From Bidens hawaiensis (Eukaryota > Streptophyta > Magnoliopsida > Asterales > Asteraceae): DNA of 64,000 nt. Positions 46,116 through 58,193 of this stretch are shown here, piece after piece (the stretch's first letter is position 1; each line of letters begins with the position of its first letter). A model generated the notes under the pieces. It did no database searches and was not told the origin of the DNA. It was given only the letters and a program-made list of their open reading frames with translations. The position numbers were made by a program, and so were the translations under genes. The stretch lies in assembly GCA_021521415.1 (NCBI GenBank), contig JAIQDT010004982.1, positions 173,931 to 237,930 of the forward strand, read 5' to 3'.

Positions 46116-49100
46116 GGGAAGGATCATGAGAGAACTCCTTGTTAGGGAGAGAACTAGAGAACTCTTAAGTAGAGGGTTATTTTTTAAATTTCTCAAAAAT
46201 GGAGAAAAACTCACGTCTTCTCTGTATTCCTCTGTTCAACAATCCCAATAGAAACCCTAGTTCAAGCAGAAATTAGCACCCGCAAATCAAAATTCATGAC
46301 CACTCGGTTATTCTAGACCCTAATCAACGATTATTTCAATCGTTTAACATGTCAATTGCATGTTTTTGTAATGTTTTTGTAAGCTGATTGTTGTCTTCTT
46401 TACTCGTTCGTGATTTTTAATTGATTTACAGATGTTTTACTACTAAATCGATTAGGTGTTGCTTCACCTGAGTGTTCTACAAGCAAATTTGACATTGCAA
46501 TTCCAGAATTGGGCGAATCTAGGTTATAATCAGTTGATACTTGATGAAGGTAGCTAATGTGTTTGATAGGAGTGCTCATCTGATTTCATCTGTTGATATT
46601 GATTCACTATCTGCCTATTCAATTGTAATATGGTGGACTTGATCAACAAGGTAACATTTTGTAATATGTTACATATATGTAATATAATGTATAGTAGTAC
46701 ATATATGTAATATAATGTATTCAAGTAATATATATTAGCTTCATACAAAGGCAAACCCTTGGAAGCTATTATTGAAAAAATTTTGTGATGGGTGGTCACT
46801 TTGTGTTTATATTTTGTCTTTATTCGTCTAATATTCTGACTCAGTCACAACTTTGTTTCAGATAAAGTGTTTTGATTTGGTTTTTTTCTAGCTGTAGATG
46901 CATGCATTTTAATGGTTTAGAAGTTGTGCCTGTTCTTTTGCCTGTTGCTGTTTGTTGTTGTTAACGGTGGTTTACGGATTGCATACCAGGTGTTAGAATA
47001 AATGTCATGTTGGTTTTTTGTTACTGAAATGTGAGTTTTGGAGTTGTTTTAACTGTCGATGCCTTTTTTTAATGATTTTTCCAAAGCATGTTGTAGATGC
47101 ATGTATTTTATTGGCTTAGAAAACGTGTCGGTCAGGTTACATATCAACATGATAAATTTTATACGAGCAGAGTTAGCTTGGCCCGAAACACATTTTTCCC
47201 ACAATTGTTTTCATACCAAGTTGGTAGGAGATACCACAATGTTAAGCAGGTTTGGAAATATTTATTGTCTTTTTTTAATTTTATATATACTATATGTGAC
47301 TGTAGCTTATTTTTTCTAATACAGGGTGAGGAACTATGCGTCACGCTACAAATACACACAAACGATGTCATGTCGCATCGGTATTGTAAAGGGTGTTCCT
47401 GGCCTATTAAGGCTGATTATGGTGATATTAGGAAATGGACAACCTTGTATTTTAAATTATGCAGAAGACTTGTGTGCATATGTTAACATAGGCGTTAGAC
47501 GTGCAAGTCAAACTACTAATGTAATTAAACAAGTGTAATTGATTTTGTTTAGGCTGTTTTGTTTATGATGGATATGTATAAAATTTATAGATTTTAAAAT
47601 TGGTTTTTACTGCTTTTTAATAAAATTATTTTGTACTTTTTTTAATTACAGTTGAGTCTTTAATGGAGGGCTAGTTTCATTTATTTAAAATCTAGAAATG
47701 AATGGGCTGGTTTGGGTTTTTAAACGAGTTATTTGGGCCGAGTAGACAGTTTTTATGGTTTCCATATTTACCATCAATCTGCAGCTAATGCACTTTTTAA
47801 ACCGGAAATGGGAATTGCTAACCTGCAATATGTAGCAAGCTGCAAATCCTTACCCCCTAACAAGGGGTGTATTACATATAACATTTTAAATTAGTTAAAA
47901 TTTGTTATGTTTGTTTTGCTTATGTCATGAGAAATATAGGTGAAAATTTACCCAATTTAGCTTCTTGGAATTTCTAACCAGCAATTTGCAGTAGATTGCG
48001 TACCCTGACCTGATTAATTGTTACTTTGCAGCAACTAGTAGACCAATTAACTCCACTTTATATTCACAAAATTCTTATGCAGCATGAATGTGAACATATG
48101 CAAATATATGTAATGTATCTTATCAAAAAAAATTTATGCAGCTTGAGTTACTCAAACATGAAAAATCCAAGCCATCCATCCAAACTTGAAATATCTAACA
48201 TTAATGCAAGCAAAACAACATAAAATCCAAACTTAAGAACTGATACACTGAGATTTTGATGTTAACGGGTGTTGGTTCAATCCCGATTACGCCAACACAC
48301 CATGAAAAAAGATTTTTTTTTGTTTATTCCAACTTCAATATTCCAATTACAAAAGGGTACTAATGAAAGGAACAAACTACTCTCTTTTTATTATATAAAC
48401 ACATAAAACACATGCTAAACTGACATATTATTTCTCTATTTCAGCAACAAACTTCAACTTTCACTTGGTCTCCAACTCTAACGTCACGTCACATAAAAAT
48501 CGATCAACTTGACTAGTTCTACAGATATGACCCGTAACTACCTGATAGCAAATACTGACCCGAAACTGAATTGACCCATGAACTAATTTAGTTAACCTGA
48601 CAACGGGTTCAGAGTTCCAACATTGTTCTGAGGGGTACAACCTGAACCAGACTGCGAACAACATCACGTTGTTTTTCCTATAGGCCTCTAACACCTTTGA
48701 ACAGCTAGCTTGTAGACAACCGTATTTCGTATTTCGCGACATACACGTTTTCTTTCTATTTTTCTCCTTCCCGGGGCTTGCTTTCCACCTATTACAACAC
48801 CAATAATGCATGTATATAATATATTAGCAATGCATATATGTATAACATCCGTAATTCACATATGTAATGCATTGCCAATGCATATATGTCATAAACCATA
48901 ACCGAATATATGTGTAATACATGATTAATGCATGTACACAATATACCAATACTGCATATATGTAATACATTTGTAGTGCATATATGTAATACACCATATC
49001 CGCAAAAAAAAGTGTAATACGCAGGAACGCATTTGTGCAATACATTTATAATGGGTATAGAGTATTCACCCTCAAAGACATCGTCGTATGAACGTTTAAA

Positions 49101-51470
49101 TTTATATGCGTTTAAATGCCCTCGTTGTCTTTGTGGTTGTGAAATATACGTAATGTCATAGTTACGAAAGTTTGTATTCATAAAGCTGTCATTTTTGTTA
49201 TATTTACCTTAATTGGCCTCTTCAAGGCACAACAATCTTCTTTGTTTTGAGTTACTCCCCCTTTTTCATCCTTATATTTGTCTTGCCCCTGTTTCTTCTG
49301 AATTGTAAAATTAAATCAACATAATTAAACGCATGCGTTTCAAATAAAGGAAAACAAATAAAAATGTAACTTACCAAACTTGTTGTAATCTAAAAACTTT
49401 TTTTTTTTTTTTACTTTTACTCCCTGCTATACACAATGTTAACTTCTTTATCACGCGTTCTGGCCACACATCGTTACCCATTATTAGGACTTTGATTAGC
49501 TTTGTCGGGTTACACGTTGTCAAATTTTTTTGCCTTTTCCTGAAATTTTATCATCATCGTTTTGTTACGATGAATAAGTGTGTATGCATGAATTATTTAT
49601 GTAAGCTAGCATTTTTGAAATTTCATCTTCTTTTTTAATTACCTATATGCATTATAACTAAATTTCATAATGTAATACGCGTATGCATTATAACAGGATA
49701 TTCACACATACGATAGAATTGTTGTGTTCTACTAACATATCTAAAAAATGTGCAGCCAAAGATATGATTCATGTACTGCTTATGTCCAATAATCAACAAA
49801 TACAATTAGATGCATCAACATAGCTAAATAATGTAATACACATGTGCATTATAATCGGATATTCACACATACGGTAAAACTGTTGTGTTCAACTAACACA
49901 TCTAAAAAATGTGCAGCTAAACACGCGACTCGTGTACTGCCTATACGCAATTATCAACAGATACAATTAGATGCATCAACATAGCTAGGTTATAATATAA
50001 CACACATGTGCATAATAACCGCATATTCACACATATGATAAATTTATTGTGTTCGACTAATATATCTAACAAATGTGCAGTCAAACACATGATTCATGTA
50101 CTATATATGTGCAATAATCAACAAATACAATTAGATGCATCATCATAGCTAGGTTATAATGTAATACACGTGTGCATTATAACCAGAGATTCACACATAC
50201 AGTAAAATTATTGTGTTTGACTAGCATAATTAAAATATGTGCAATCAAACAAATTATTTATATACTGCATATGTGCAATAATTGACTAATCATACAAAAT
50301 GTGAATAAAAGTTAACTGATATAACAAATTGTTCTTCGGTTTAAATAAAAGACACAAAATCATTCGTATTTGACATGGTATATACCTAACTTTACTTGTA
50401 ATATGTCTAATTAACATTGTATACGCAAATCAGTCTTAATTAACATCATATGCATTTAATTATCACTTACAACGTGCCTAATCGACTCTAGATGCACAAA
50501 TCGTTCAGAAATACAAGAGATATACGACTAATCGGTGCTTGTAACTTATGAAATTAACTAATATGATTGTTTACATGCTATCAATACTCTGTTTCTTGCT
50601 TGATTTTGTCACCGATTGCTCAAACCCTAGGTTATCGTTTGTTTTGAAGATAATTGTAGAGGAGAAAAATAGTGTAAATGAAGGGGCGGATTGCTGGTTC
50701 CTTTTTTCTTCTAATTCCCTATTTACCCTTCACAATTCAGAACCTCGCCTCCCTTTCTTTTTTCCCCTTCTACTGTTTTAAGCCTTTGATGCTTTAGATC
50801 TAAAGGTGTTAATCTAGGGTAGCATACACATCTCCTTCTTTTATTATCATCACAAATGGACATAATATCCTTATATTTATTTCATACGCGTATTAATTAT
50901 AACTACACAAATGGACTAACATTCTCATTGCAATTTTAGATGCATTACATGATGTTTAATAGTACATATGTGTAATATAACTAAAAAAAATATGAAGTAA
51001 AAACAGAATCACTACTAAATACACCTAATCAACACTAATAATATGTGAAATCTACTTTATGATCGTTTACCTGCTAATGTTCTTTTGATTCGTGCTTAAT
51101 TACATAACCAATTGCACGATTTTTGGAAACCCTATATCTTTGTTCGTCAGGAGAGAATTGCAGATCGGGGAAGAAGAAGAGGCTGTTATGATAGTTTACC
51201 TGCTTATGTTCTTCTGATTCGTGCTTGATTTTTACAACCGATTGTTCGATTTTTGAAAACCTTAGATCTTTATTCATGTTGCAGAGAAAGGAGAAGATGG
51301 AAAACAAATGAGACGCTATCTGATGGCCTTTCTTCTTAATCCCAATTTTACCCTTTATTCAATAAAAACCCCACCTTTTTTTGTTTTTCCATTTCTTTGT
51401 TTTTAACCCCTGATTAATTAAAATCAATAGTGTAAAGAGGAGTTCTCTAGTTCTCTCTAGATCCCACCCC
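46116..51470. mobile_element. Large TIR element in TA tract (family T3)
   Basis: 5.36 kb between TA tracts. Left end GGGAAGGATCATGAGAGAAC; right end inverted GGGGTGGGATCTAGAGAGAA; both continue to AGAGAACTAGAGAACTC-like sequence. Short, poorly supported frames lie inside: plus 47053-47540 split by an intron-like gap, with KGVPGLLRLI and LGNGQPCILNYAED, faintly like a plant B3 domain; and minus 48461-49181. No transposase is recognised. The 5' interior (AACCCTAGTTCAAGCAG) and CCCTAGGTTATCG near 50630 look like host-gene untranslated DNA, so capture of host sequence is possible. A tandem repeat fills 49640-50300. Confidence 0.7.
49640..50300. repeat. 162-164-bp tandem repeat, about four copies
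   Basis: TTCACACATA anchors recur at 49701, 49862, 50026 and 50190 (spacings 161, 164, 164). Each unit carries ACAATTAGATGCATCA and a near-palindrome CACATGTGCAT. It lies inside the T3 element. Confidence 0.9.
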
Positions 51471-51489
51471 TATATATATATATATATAT

Positions 51490-52708
51490 GGGTGGGATCT
51501 AGAGAGAACTTTTCTTAAAGAGAGAACTAGAGAACTAGTAAAGAACTATTTTTAACTATTTAAAAAAAATTATTTTGTGATTTTTTTTTCGTTCCTCATT
51601 CTAATAAGATGATATTGATCCTAAAAAAAAAAAAACCTTGTCAGTGTAGTACTGTAGTGCATATGTGCACTAATGCCTATTGCATATATACAATAGTGTT
51701 TTATTGCATATAATACAACACAATTGTATTATCCAATACACATTATTAAATATATGCAAATACGACACTAATAATTATATGCAAAACACATTATCGCATA
51801 TTTGTAATACAACACTAATGCACATATGCACTATATCTATTTTTTTTAATTTTTGTATATAATATAACACTATTGCAAATAAACAATACAAACAACTATA
51901 TATATATGCTATTCAACACTATTTCAAATATCAAAATGCACACTATTGCACATATGCATTATAAAAAACGTCGATGTATTGCATATATGCATTACTCGTT
52001 AATTTTTTTATTTTTGTTTATTTTTATTTTTTTTTGTGGTGAAGAATAACAACATATAAGAAGGATGAAAGAAAATTTTTTTTATAAATATTTAAAAAAA
52101 TTTTATAAATATTTCATTGCAAGGAGTTGCCTGGGTTCAAATACCGACATGATTGGGTGCGGGAATCCCCCGTAAACTTCCTTACAGACCCCACGGAAGG
52201 GAGATCCACTCTACGACCGACAGATTTGCTCGTCTTTGGTTGGGCCGGGGGAAAACACGCTTGTGTTGACCTCACAGGGGTATCTCCTTTAGCTGGTTTG
52301 AGGGATAATGGGTTTGTAACTGGCAAAGCAATGAAAAGGGCTGAAACGAAGAAGGTGGAGAAACATGCTAAAGCCTGCGAAGAGAACCAACATGTTTTTG
52401 TCCCTCTGGCTTTTGATACTTTTGGCTCGTTGGTACCGGAAGCTATCCGGTTACTAACCAGGGTCCAACGGGTTGGGCATAGCAATGTGTCGACTCCAAA
52501 GGGGCATGGGTATGTCTTTAGCAGGTTAGGGTTTGCAATTCAGAAAGGGGTGGCGGCGCAGCTTGTTGCCCGCCTACCTGCTATGTTGATGTAATATCTA
52601 TGTTTCTATATAATGAAAAATTTGAAATGAAAAAAAAATTAAATTAAAAATACTTCATTATTAGTTCTCTAATTATCTCCATAAAATGGAGTTATCTCAT
52701 GATCCTCT

Positions 52709-52711
<3 letters not shown>
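51490..52711. mobile_element. TIR element in TA tract (family T3 relative, inverted), carrying a gene fragment
   Basis: 1222 bp. Left end GGGTGGGATCTAGAGAGAAC; right end inverted GGGAGAGGATCATGAGATAA. These are the two end types of the neighbouring T3 element in swapped order, so it lies in the opposite orientation. TA repeats border it, and a long TA run (52712-52754) follows. It carries a protein-coding fragment. Confidence 0.78.
52127..52594 (+). pseudogene. Fragment of plant transposon-associated protein, possibly nuclease-like
   Basis: An open frame of 155 codons with no ATG at its start, so it is a gene fragment. Readable blocks: HDWVRESPVNFLTDP, LRPTDLLVFGWAGGKHACVD, LTGVSPLAGL, AETKKVEKHAKACEENQHVF, VPLAFDTFGSLVPEAIRLL, and FSRLGFAIQKGVAAQLVARL. 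I recognise this as a repetitive plant protein often found near reverse-transcriptase genes. The spacing P-x-D, 15 residues, D-x-T, followed by a Lys/Glu-rich helix, resembles restriction-like (PD-(D/E)XK) endonucleases; that is inference. The frame is more GC-rich than its surroundings and is still open, suggesting recent capture. Confidence 0.6.
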
Positions 52712-52757
<46 letters not shown>

Positions 52758-53949
52758 CCTTAATTAACTTTCACACAAACAACTCAACAAAGCATGTAAC
52801 ACATATGTCATATAACAAGTAACAAAATATCGATATATTAGCATCATGTCAGATGTTATTATCTATCCAAATTATCTTGACACAAAAAATAACAATATTT
52901 AAGTTTAAGTTTAAGTTTAAGTTTAAGTCAAGATGTATTTTATGAGAAAGCCAAGTTTGCATATTTATAAATATTTGAGCTTATTTGTAATTTATGCAAC
53001 ATATGATTTAAGATGATAATTCTCAAATTGTGATTATTTTCACAAATATATTTGACATGTTACATATTTTCAATTGTAACTTTCAAATCATATTGTGTTA
53101 GTCATTATCTTAGCTTTGTGTGCAGACATGTATAATTTTTGAATCTATGTTGTATTACGTCTGTTATGCATTTATTTATTTAGACATTTAAGTTTTAATA
53201 ATATTACATTAAGCATGAGTTCAAGTGATATGGCCTCAATTGTTATGATCAATATCTAACTCAACAATAAGACACAAGGTGTTTGCATGATATATTAACT
53301 TTTAAGTTTCATTAACTTAATGATCTTTCATGTTATCTAATTATCTCTTCAAGCATGTTAAACACAAAATTCATTTTAAATTATGAGTGTGAATGATGTG
53401 TTAGCCTATACTTGACATAAGGACTGGACACTCATGGAAGGTTATAATATTTCAAGTTAGATGATTTTTAGCTTCTAACCTTCTCATGGTCGCTTGCATA
53501 CACCATGGACCTAACAATTTTCAGCAAGTACTTTTTCAACAGTTTGTCATGTGAAATTCGCTGTTTCACAAGTGAAGTTTAAAGGTAATCACTTAAATCA
53601 ATACCATAATGCTCTCAACTCACATATAAACATAAACTAAGTCCTTAAACATGTCCAATACTTTGTTTCACATGTTGCTAATTTTATGTTGACAACTTAG
53701 GTTTTTCAAGCTAAAACGAGACATATTTTGGTAATTAATGTAGTTTTTCTTTTTCTTTTAGCACACCATGTTCATATTTTTCAAGTACGTTGTTTTTTTA
53801 TGAAATGTTTTATTTTGTTAAATTAGAATTTTTATAATTTTATTCATTTAACATATTTATGCAAACATTTCATATGTATAACTACTTGCACAGGTTTGCA
53901 TTTTTCAAGCATGTAATGTCTTAGCAATAATGAAAATCTAACACAAAAT
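52712..53949. other. TA microsatellite and AT-rich sequence
   Basis: A TA run at 52712-52754 and a six-base AAGTTT tandem near 52900-52926. Otherwise A/T-rich with no gene. Confidence 0.6.
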
Positions 53950-54179
53950 CTAAGCATTCAAGACACATTTAAAAGTAAAGCACATAAGGTTACATAGTTA
54001 TAGTTATAATGCTTGTAAGTAAAAAGTGCTTAGAAAACTTAATTAGCTCAATTTTGAAGTGGAAGTTCCTTTGATGTTAATTTTTCTCCATGCTTATTTT
54101 TCATCATATTTTCAAGTCCTTTATATTGAATTTGACCATTTTAATCCTTGATGATTTGTATGATTCTTTCTAGCTCGTT

Positions 54180-54330
54180 TCATTCTTTTGCACATCAATT
54201 GGCTTTAGCTACACAAAACACTTAACAAGACTTTTTTGGTACCCAATGTTTCATGGGTCCGAAATTGTTAGCATCAAAAATTCCAACTTTTACCCATCTA
54301 AGAACACTATTTCTTTCTTTCTTTGAAAAC
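54180..54330 (-). pseudogene. Possible Sirevirus gag-pol linker fragment
   Basis: On minus, a frame reads FGPMKHWVPKKSC. It resembles the GPKxxWVPK signature between the zinc knuckles and protease in Sireviruses. Flanking frames are interrupted; the surrounding 53950-54560 is A/T-rich and may be further decayed pol. Confidence 0.4.
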
Positions 54331-54639
54331 CATTATAGTTTATATGACCTCCATTCTTTTGAATATAGTTAAACTTGTTGTAAAAATAATCATTGTTTCT
54401 GTATTGACATGAATTGTAACAATAACAATAATGTCTATTATTTTTCCTTCAAAAATTGTTATATGACATTTTTTTATTATTAACAGATAATGGTTATTCC
54501 TTTTTGGGTAATTATTGTATGACTAAAAAATTATTTTGAGTATATTTTTGGTATATCCAAAACTATATTTTGGTGAATAATTTTTTTTACAACTTGGGTT
54601 CTTTCAATGTTCTTGGGTGGATCTTGTGTTTTTGATGGA

Positions 54640-55180
54640 ATTCAGTACTTGTATATGTACTTGATATCATTTAACACTTTACCGAAATATGAGGTAAAGG
54701 ATTTGGCAAAGTTGAGGTTGATTAACAAAAGTTTAGATGAGTTTGCTGATTGGGTTGGCAGACTATTTGGAAAGAGGTGAAAAACAAAAAGTTACCTTGT
54801 TGAAGCTTCAAAAGGTAAATTTGTTATGAATAACGAGAGAGGTATGAGTTCTACCAGAAGACCATGGATGATGGTAAAATATAAACTCGTTAGACGTTCG
54901 AAGAAGGTGTCGATGAAGCCATCGCCACATAATGTGTTGAAAACTCTTAAGTTGTGGTATGTAGATAGTGAGACAGCTTAGGAAGTGATGGAAGATGAGG
55001 ATGAGCAAGAGTTGCTGAGAGTGTATGATCTGATGTACTTGGTAAATCTTTCAAAATCTAATTTGCAGGTAATTCATGAAATCAAGATCTTTTATTTCCT
55101 GCGTGGAAGTCAAAAGGGAAGAAGTACCAGAAAGTGGTATCGGTTTGTGTGAGACTTAGAGTGCATGTTGTATGCTTCGC
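54640..55180 (+). pseudogene. Degenerate copy of the Sirevirus-like additional ORF
   Basis: The frame around 54890-55060 reads KKVSMKPSPHNVLKTLKLWY and YDLMYLVNLSKSN. It aligns with KRVSMKTMPQQMHLSFDRWY and IDPMWLVNLSETD of the 41433-43531 ORF, in the same order and spacing. A TAG (ETA then stop) and indels break it. It shows that the C-terminal domain belongs to a wider family of elements. Confidence 0.65.
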
Positions 55181-55265
55181 TTGAAGATGTATTGTGGTTG
55201 CAGACTGAAGAAAAATAAGAAGCAGATGGAGCTATTGCCAATGGGGAGTCTATTGCTGCATTTTG

Positions 55266-55640
55266 TGTGTTAGTAATCCATAAGTTTAGTGTTTGTCTTA
55301 TCTGTAATGAACAATTGTTTTGTGTTTATGTTTATGTTATTAAGTTTTCTAGAAGCGAAGTTAGGGTTGAGGCGAAGTTAAGTTAACGTAGCCTAGTCTG
55401 TATCAAGAAAAGATATGTCGTATATAAACATATCTCCGGCCAGGGGTTTAGAAGTTGTTCTTCAAGCCGTGAAGTTGTGAGTGTGTTTTTACAGTGTATT
55501 GATCGATACCATGCTATTGAAAAATATAATTAATCATTTGGTTTAACCTTGGTTTCTATTGATTCGTGCTTATTCTAATACTCGTAAACAAATACTAAAG
55601 GGATTTTTGCACCCTTAGAGTTTGTGATATTTCTTTCATC
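55266..55640 (+). repeat. Probable LTR remnant of a second Sirevirus-like element
   Basis: It follows the ORF relic as a 3' LTR would, starts near TGTGTTAGTAATCC, holds GTATATAAACATATC (TATA-like, near 55420) and ends ambiguously before the Gypsy LTR. No partner LTR is in the window. Confidence 0.4.
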
Positions 55641-55649
55641 GATCCATTC

Positions 55650-56896
55650 CAGGGTAGGCTTAATGGCAAGTAAAATATTATAAAAGGCTTAAAACCCTAA
55701 GTCGAGGTTATACTCGATACCTCAATAAAATTATAGAACATATAACAAAGAAGAGAAAAAAAAAAGAAAAGAAGAAGATACGAATGTTTATATAAATATA
55801 TATGTGATTCTTTGTTATAAAACATTATTTAAGTAATAATAACTATTCTTAAGTTATAAAGAAAAGAATACGTTTTTTAGAGAAGAAGAAACGTAGTGTT
55901 TTATGAAAATAAACTAAAGGTTTAAAATATAAATTAAAAGAAAAACTTTTAATTTAAGAATACTTTTTAACTAAAGGTTTTAAAGTAAAGAAAATGAGAT
56001 TTGAACTAAAGGTTCATCGAGGTAAAGATTATAAGACTAAAGGTCTTAAGCCAGATTGTATATCCGACTAACAAAAGGTTATACTCGTACTATAGGTGCG
56101 AGATAGCAACGGGAAATACCGTCGGACGGTGTTTGAAGCCGATCTAAATAAAAAAGGTGCGCCCCAAACTTTACAAACTTGTTTTTAAACGAGTCAAATG
56201 TGTTATGTGAAAAAGATTTACATGAGACTACATGTCTCTAAAAACATTTATAAGCAAGAGTACAAACCTTGCCCTCAGGCTATAGTATACGTTTGTCTGG
56301 ATCCTTATATATGTGGTAAAATGCGGTGGGCACATCGCACGACACTTGGTTATAGTCACGCTCGCTCGCGGGGAGTAATGACCATGTTTATACGTATGGT
56401 ACATAAGTAATGTCGAACGCTGCAGTGTTTGCTGGGGTGCTTTGCGTAGAGACAGAGTTTATAAATTATGTTGTTTTAGCTTGATTATTCCTAAGCCACG
56501 ATGGGCCGGACCTAAGTTATGTCTCGAGGGGTAATCAAGTAAAAGAAATATGTTAGCGTCAGCATATTCACCAGCATTTGTTGCTGACGTATTTTCTTAA
56601 CATTTTGCAGGTGATCAAAGTTAAAGCTTGGGGAGACAAAGTGCTCAAAATATCCGATGGCTCGGATCTTTTTTGTATAACTTATATTTAAAAATGGCGG
56701 TTTGTAATTAAACAAGTAATACTTTTTTAATAAACTTAAAACGGGTATTTTATAATCCTGTCTTTTATGAATGTAAATATTAAATATTAAATACACATGT
56801 TTTTAAGACTTCCGCTAATAACACGTAACTCTGATATATTTACAAATGTGGTACCAACATATGTATCACGCTTAGGCCGTGGTTTGGGGTGTGACA
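55650..56896 (+). repeat. 5'-truncated LTR of Gypsy family A copy 2
   Basis: Ends GGGGTGTGACA like copy 1. The region matching the U3 palindromes and TATA box of copy 1 is absent. Primer site TGGTGTCAGAGC (56902-56913) carries one change from TGGTATCAGAGC. Confidence 0.82.
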
Positions 56897-57066
56897 AGTG
56901 TTGGTGTCAGAGCAATCGATCTTGGCGAATTAGGTATTACAAGATAATACCTAAGCTTCGCTCCAAGTATAGGAAAAATATTTTCATTACTTGTTCTATT
57001 TGAAATAGGGATAAGATAGCTTGGTAAGCGTTTCTTTCCCTTCTCACTCTAAACCACCCAAACTAG

Positions 57067-58170
57067 ATGTCTTTCAAGAAGATGATGGATAGCTATGTAC
57101 GTGAAGCAAATAAGGCTGGAATACCCGAACCTCTACCCAAGGATAACATGAGCGAGGACTACTATGAGGCTTTCTCCAACCAAGACCAATACATTGACCG
57201 AACCAAGCCAATATATTTCCCTGGAACCGAGCAATGTCCAATAAACTTACTCGATAGTCCATCCATGCCAAGAAATGATCCTCCAAGACATTTAAGTTGT
57301 CACCCGTCAAGCATACCCATGTACCACCCATCCGAAGTTCCGACATATCATGCTTCCAAGAGTCCAACATATCAACCATCTGAGATTCCGCCATTTACCC
57401 ATATGGTGCTCCAACATACCTACCACCAAATCATCACCCATTGGATGTAATGCCATTCTGACCAACGAAGATGGCACATCGGAACATCTACCTTTGACTC
57501 TGTTGACTCCCGCCCTAACAATGAGGAAGGACCATCCCGCAAGCCTAAGATGAGAGTCATGATGCCATAATAAAGTTTTCGCATGCCCTCGATAGTGAAG
57601 GAAACTGCCCAACTGATGGAAGAAGAGGACCCTAAAGAAGAAGAGAATCCGGAAGAAGAATCTGAAGAGGACCCTGAAGAAGAAGAGAATCCGGAAGAAG
57701 AATCTGAAGAGGACCCTGAAGAAGAGTACCCAGAAAACCCCAATGAAGTGACAACACCGATGGAGGAACTGTTCTTTCCCCAGAATCTAAGTTATGGCTA
57801 TGTCGATCCTTATGTGCAATATCTCGAGGAACTCATGAACAAAGCATCATCAAGTTTCCCACCATACCAAGGCGAGATTCCATCAATCGAAGATCAAGCG
57901 AATGAAATCCGTGAGCAGAATGAGGCTGCCGAAGCTTTCTTCAATTACCCATCCGACGTGACATCATCGCCATATCCAAATCAAAGGAATCACGAAGACG
58001 TGGTCATGATGGGATGCTGTGATCCGCCACCAAAGTATGGATACCCAAACGAGATCACTCCGTCACAAGAGGAGCATTTGGATCGAGCCTTGCATGAAAC
58101 AGATGACTTGAGAAAGAAGATAGCTGTGGATGTGATGGTCGGGTATTTTGTATATATATTAGTGTATTAA
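57067..58170 (+). pseudogene. Leader ORF of Gypsy family A, copy 2
   Basis: ATG at 57067 gives MSFKKMMDSYVREANKAGIP, parallel to copy 1. YHPSSIPMYHPSEVPTYH-type repeats follow. Then comes an acidic repeat domain expanded relative to copy 1 (EEE(N/D)PEEESEEDPEEE units, 57620-57740) and the conserved C-terminal region (YPSDVTSSPYP, DPPPKYGYPNEITPSQEEHL, RALHETDDLRKK). All parts share one frame with only stops (57448-57450 and a TAATAA near 57570), so the intended protein is about 350-370 residues. The Lys-rich tail of copy 1 is deleted at about 58130. Function unknown; no zinc finger, protease or membrane motif was seen. Confidence 0.68.
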
Positions 58171-58193
58171 TTATGTAGTTTTATTGAATATAT

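Larger units (their letters stand above)
55650..58190 (+). mobile_element. Gypsy retrotransposon family A, copy 2 (5' part)
   Basis: LTR portion 55650-56896 aligns with 22370-23662, for example GGCTTAAAACCCTAAGTC and CACGATGGGCCGGACCTAAG. It is followed by a primer-binding site and the leader ORF. The U3 half of the LTR, gag and everything downstream are missing; an Athila-type element begins after about 58190. Confidence 0.8.

Noticed and set aside
48240..48305. tRNA-like stretch with GGTTCAATCCC
   Set aside because: A T-arm-like piece exists, but I could not find a matching D-arm, anticodon stem or acceptor, so no tRNA is called.
48461..48811. Minus-strand 116-codon frame as a host gene
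   Set aside because: It resembles no family I know and lies within a TIR element; kept only as part of a possible capture.
46116..52711. One 6.6-kb element with matching GGATCATGAGA ends
   Set aside because: The outermost ends do match, but two further outward-facing ends with a TA tract between them lie at 51470 and 51490. Two adjacent elements in opposite orientation explain this better; the single-element view cannot be excluded without other copies.
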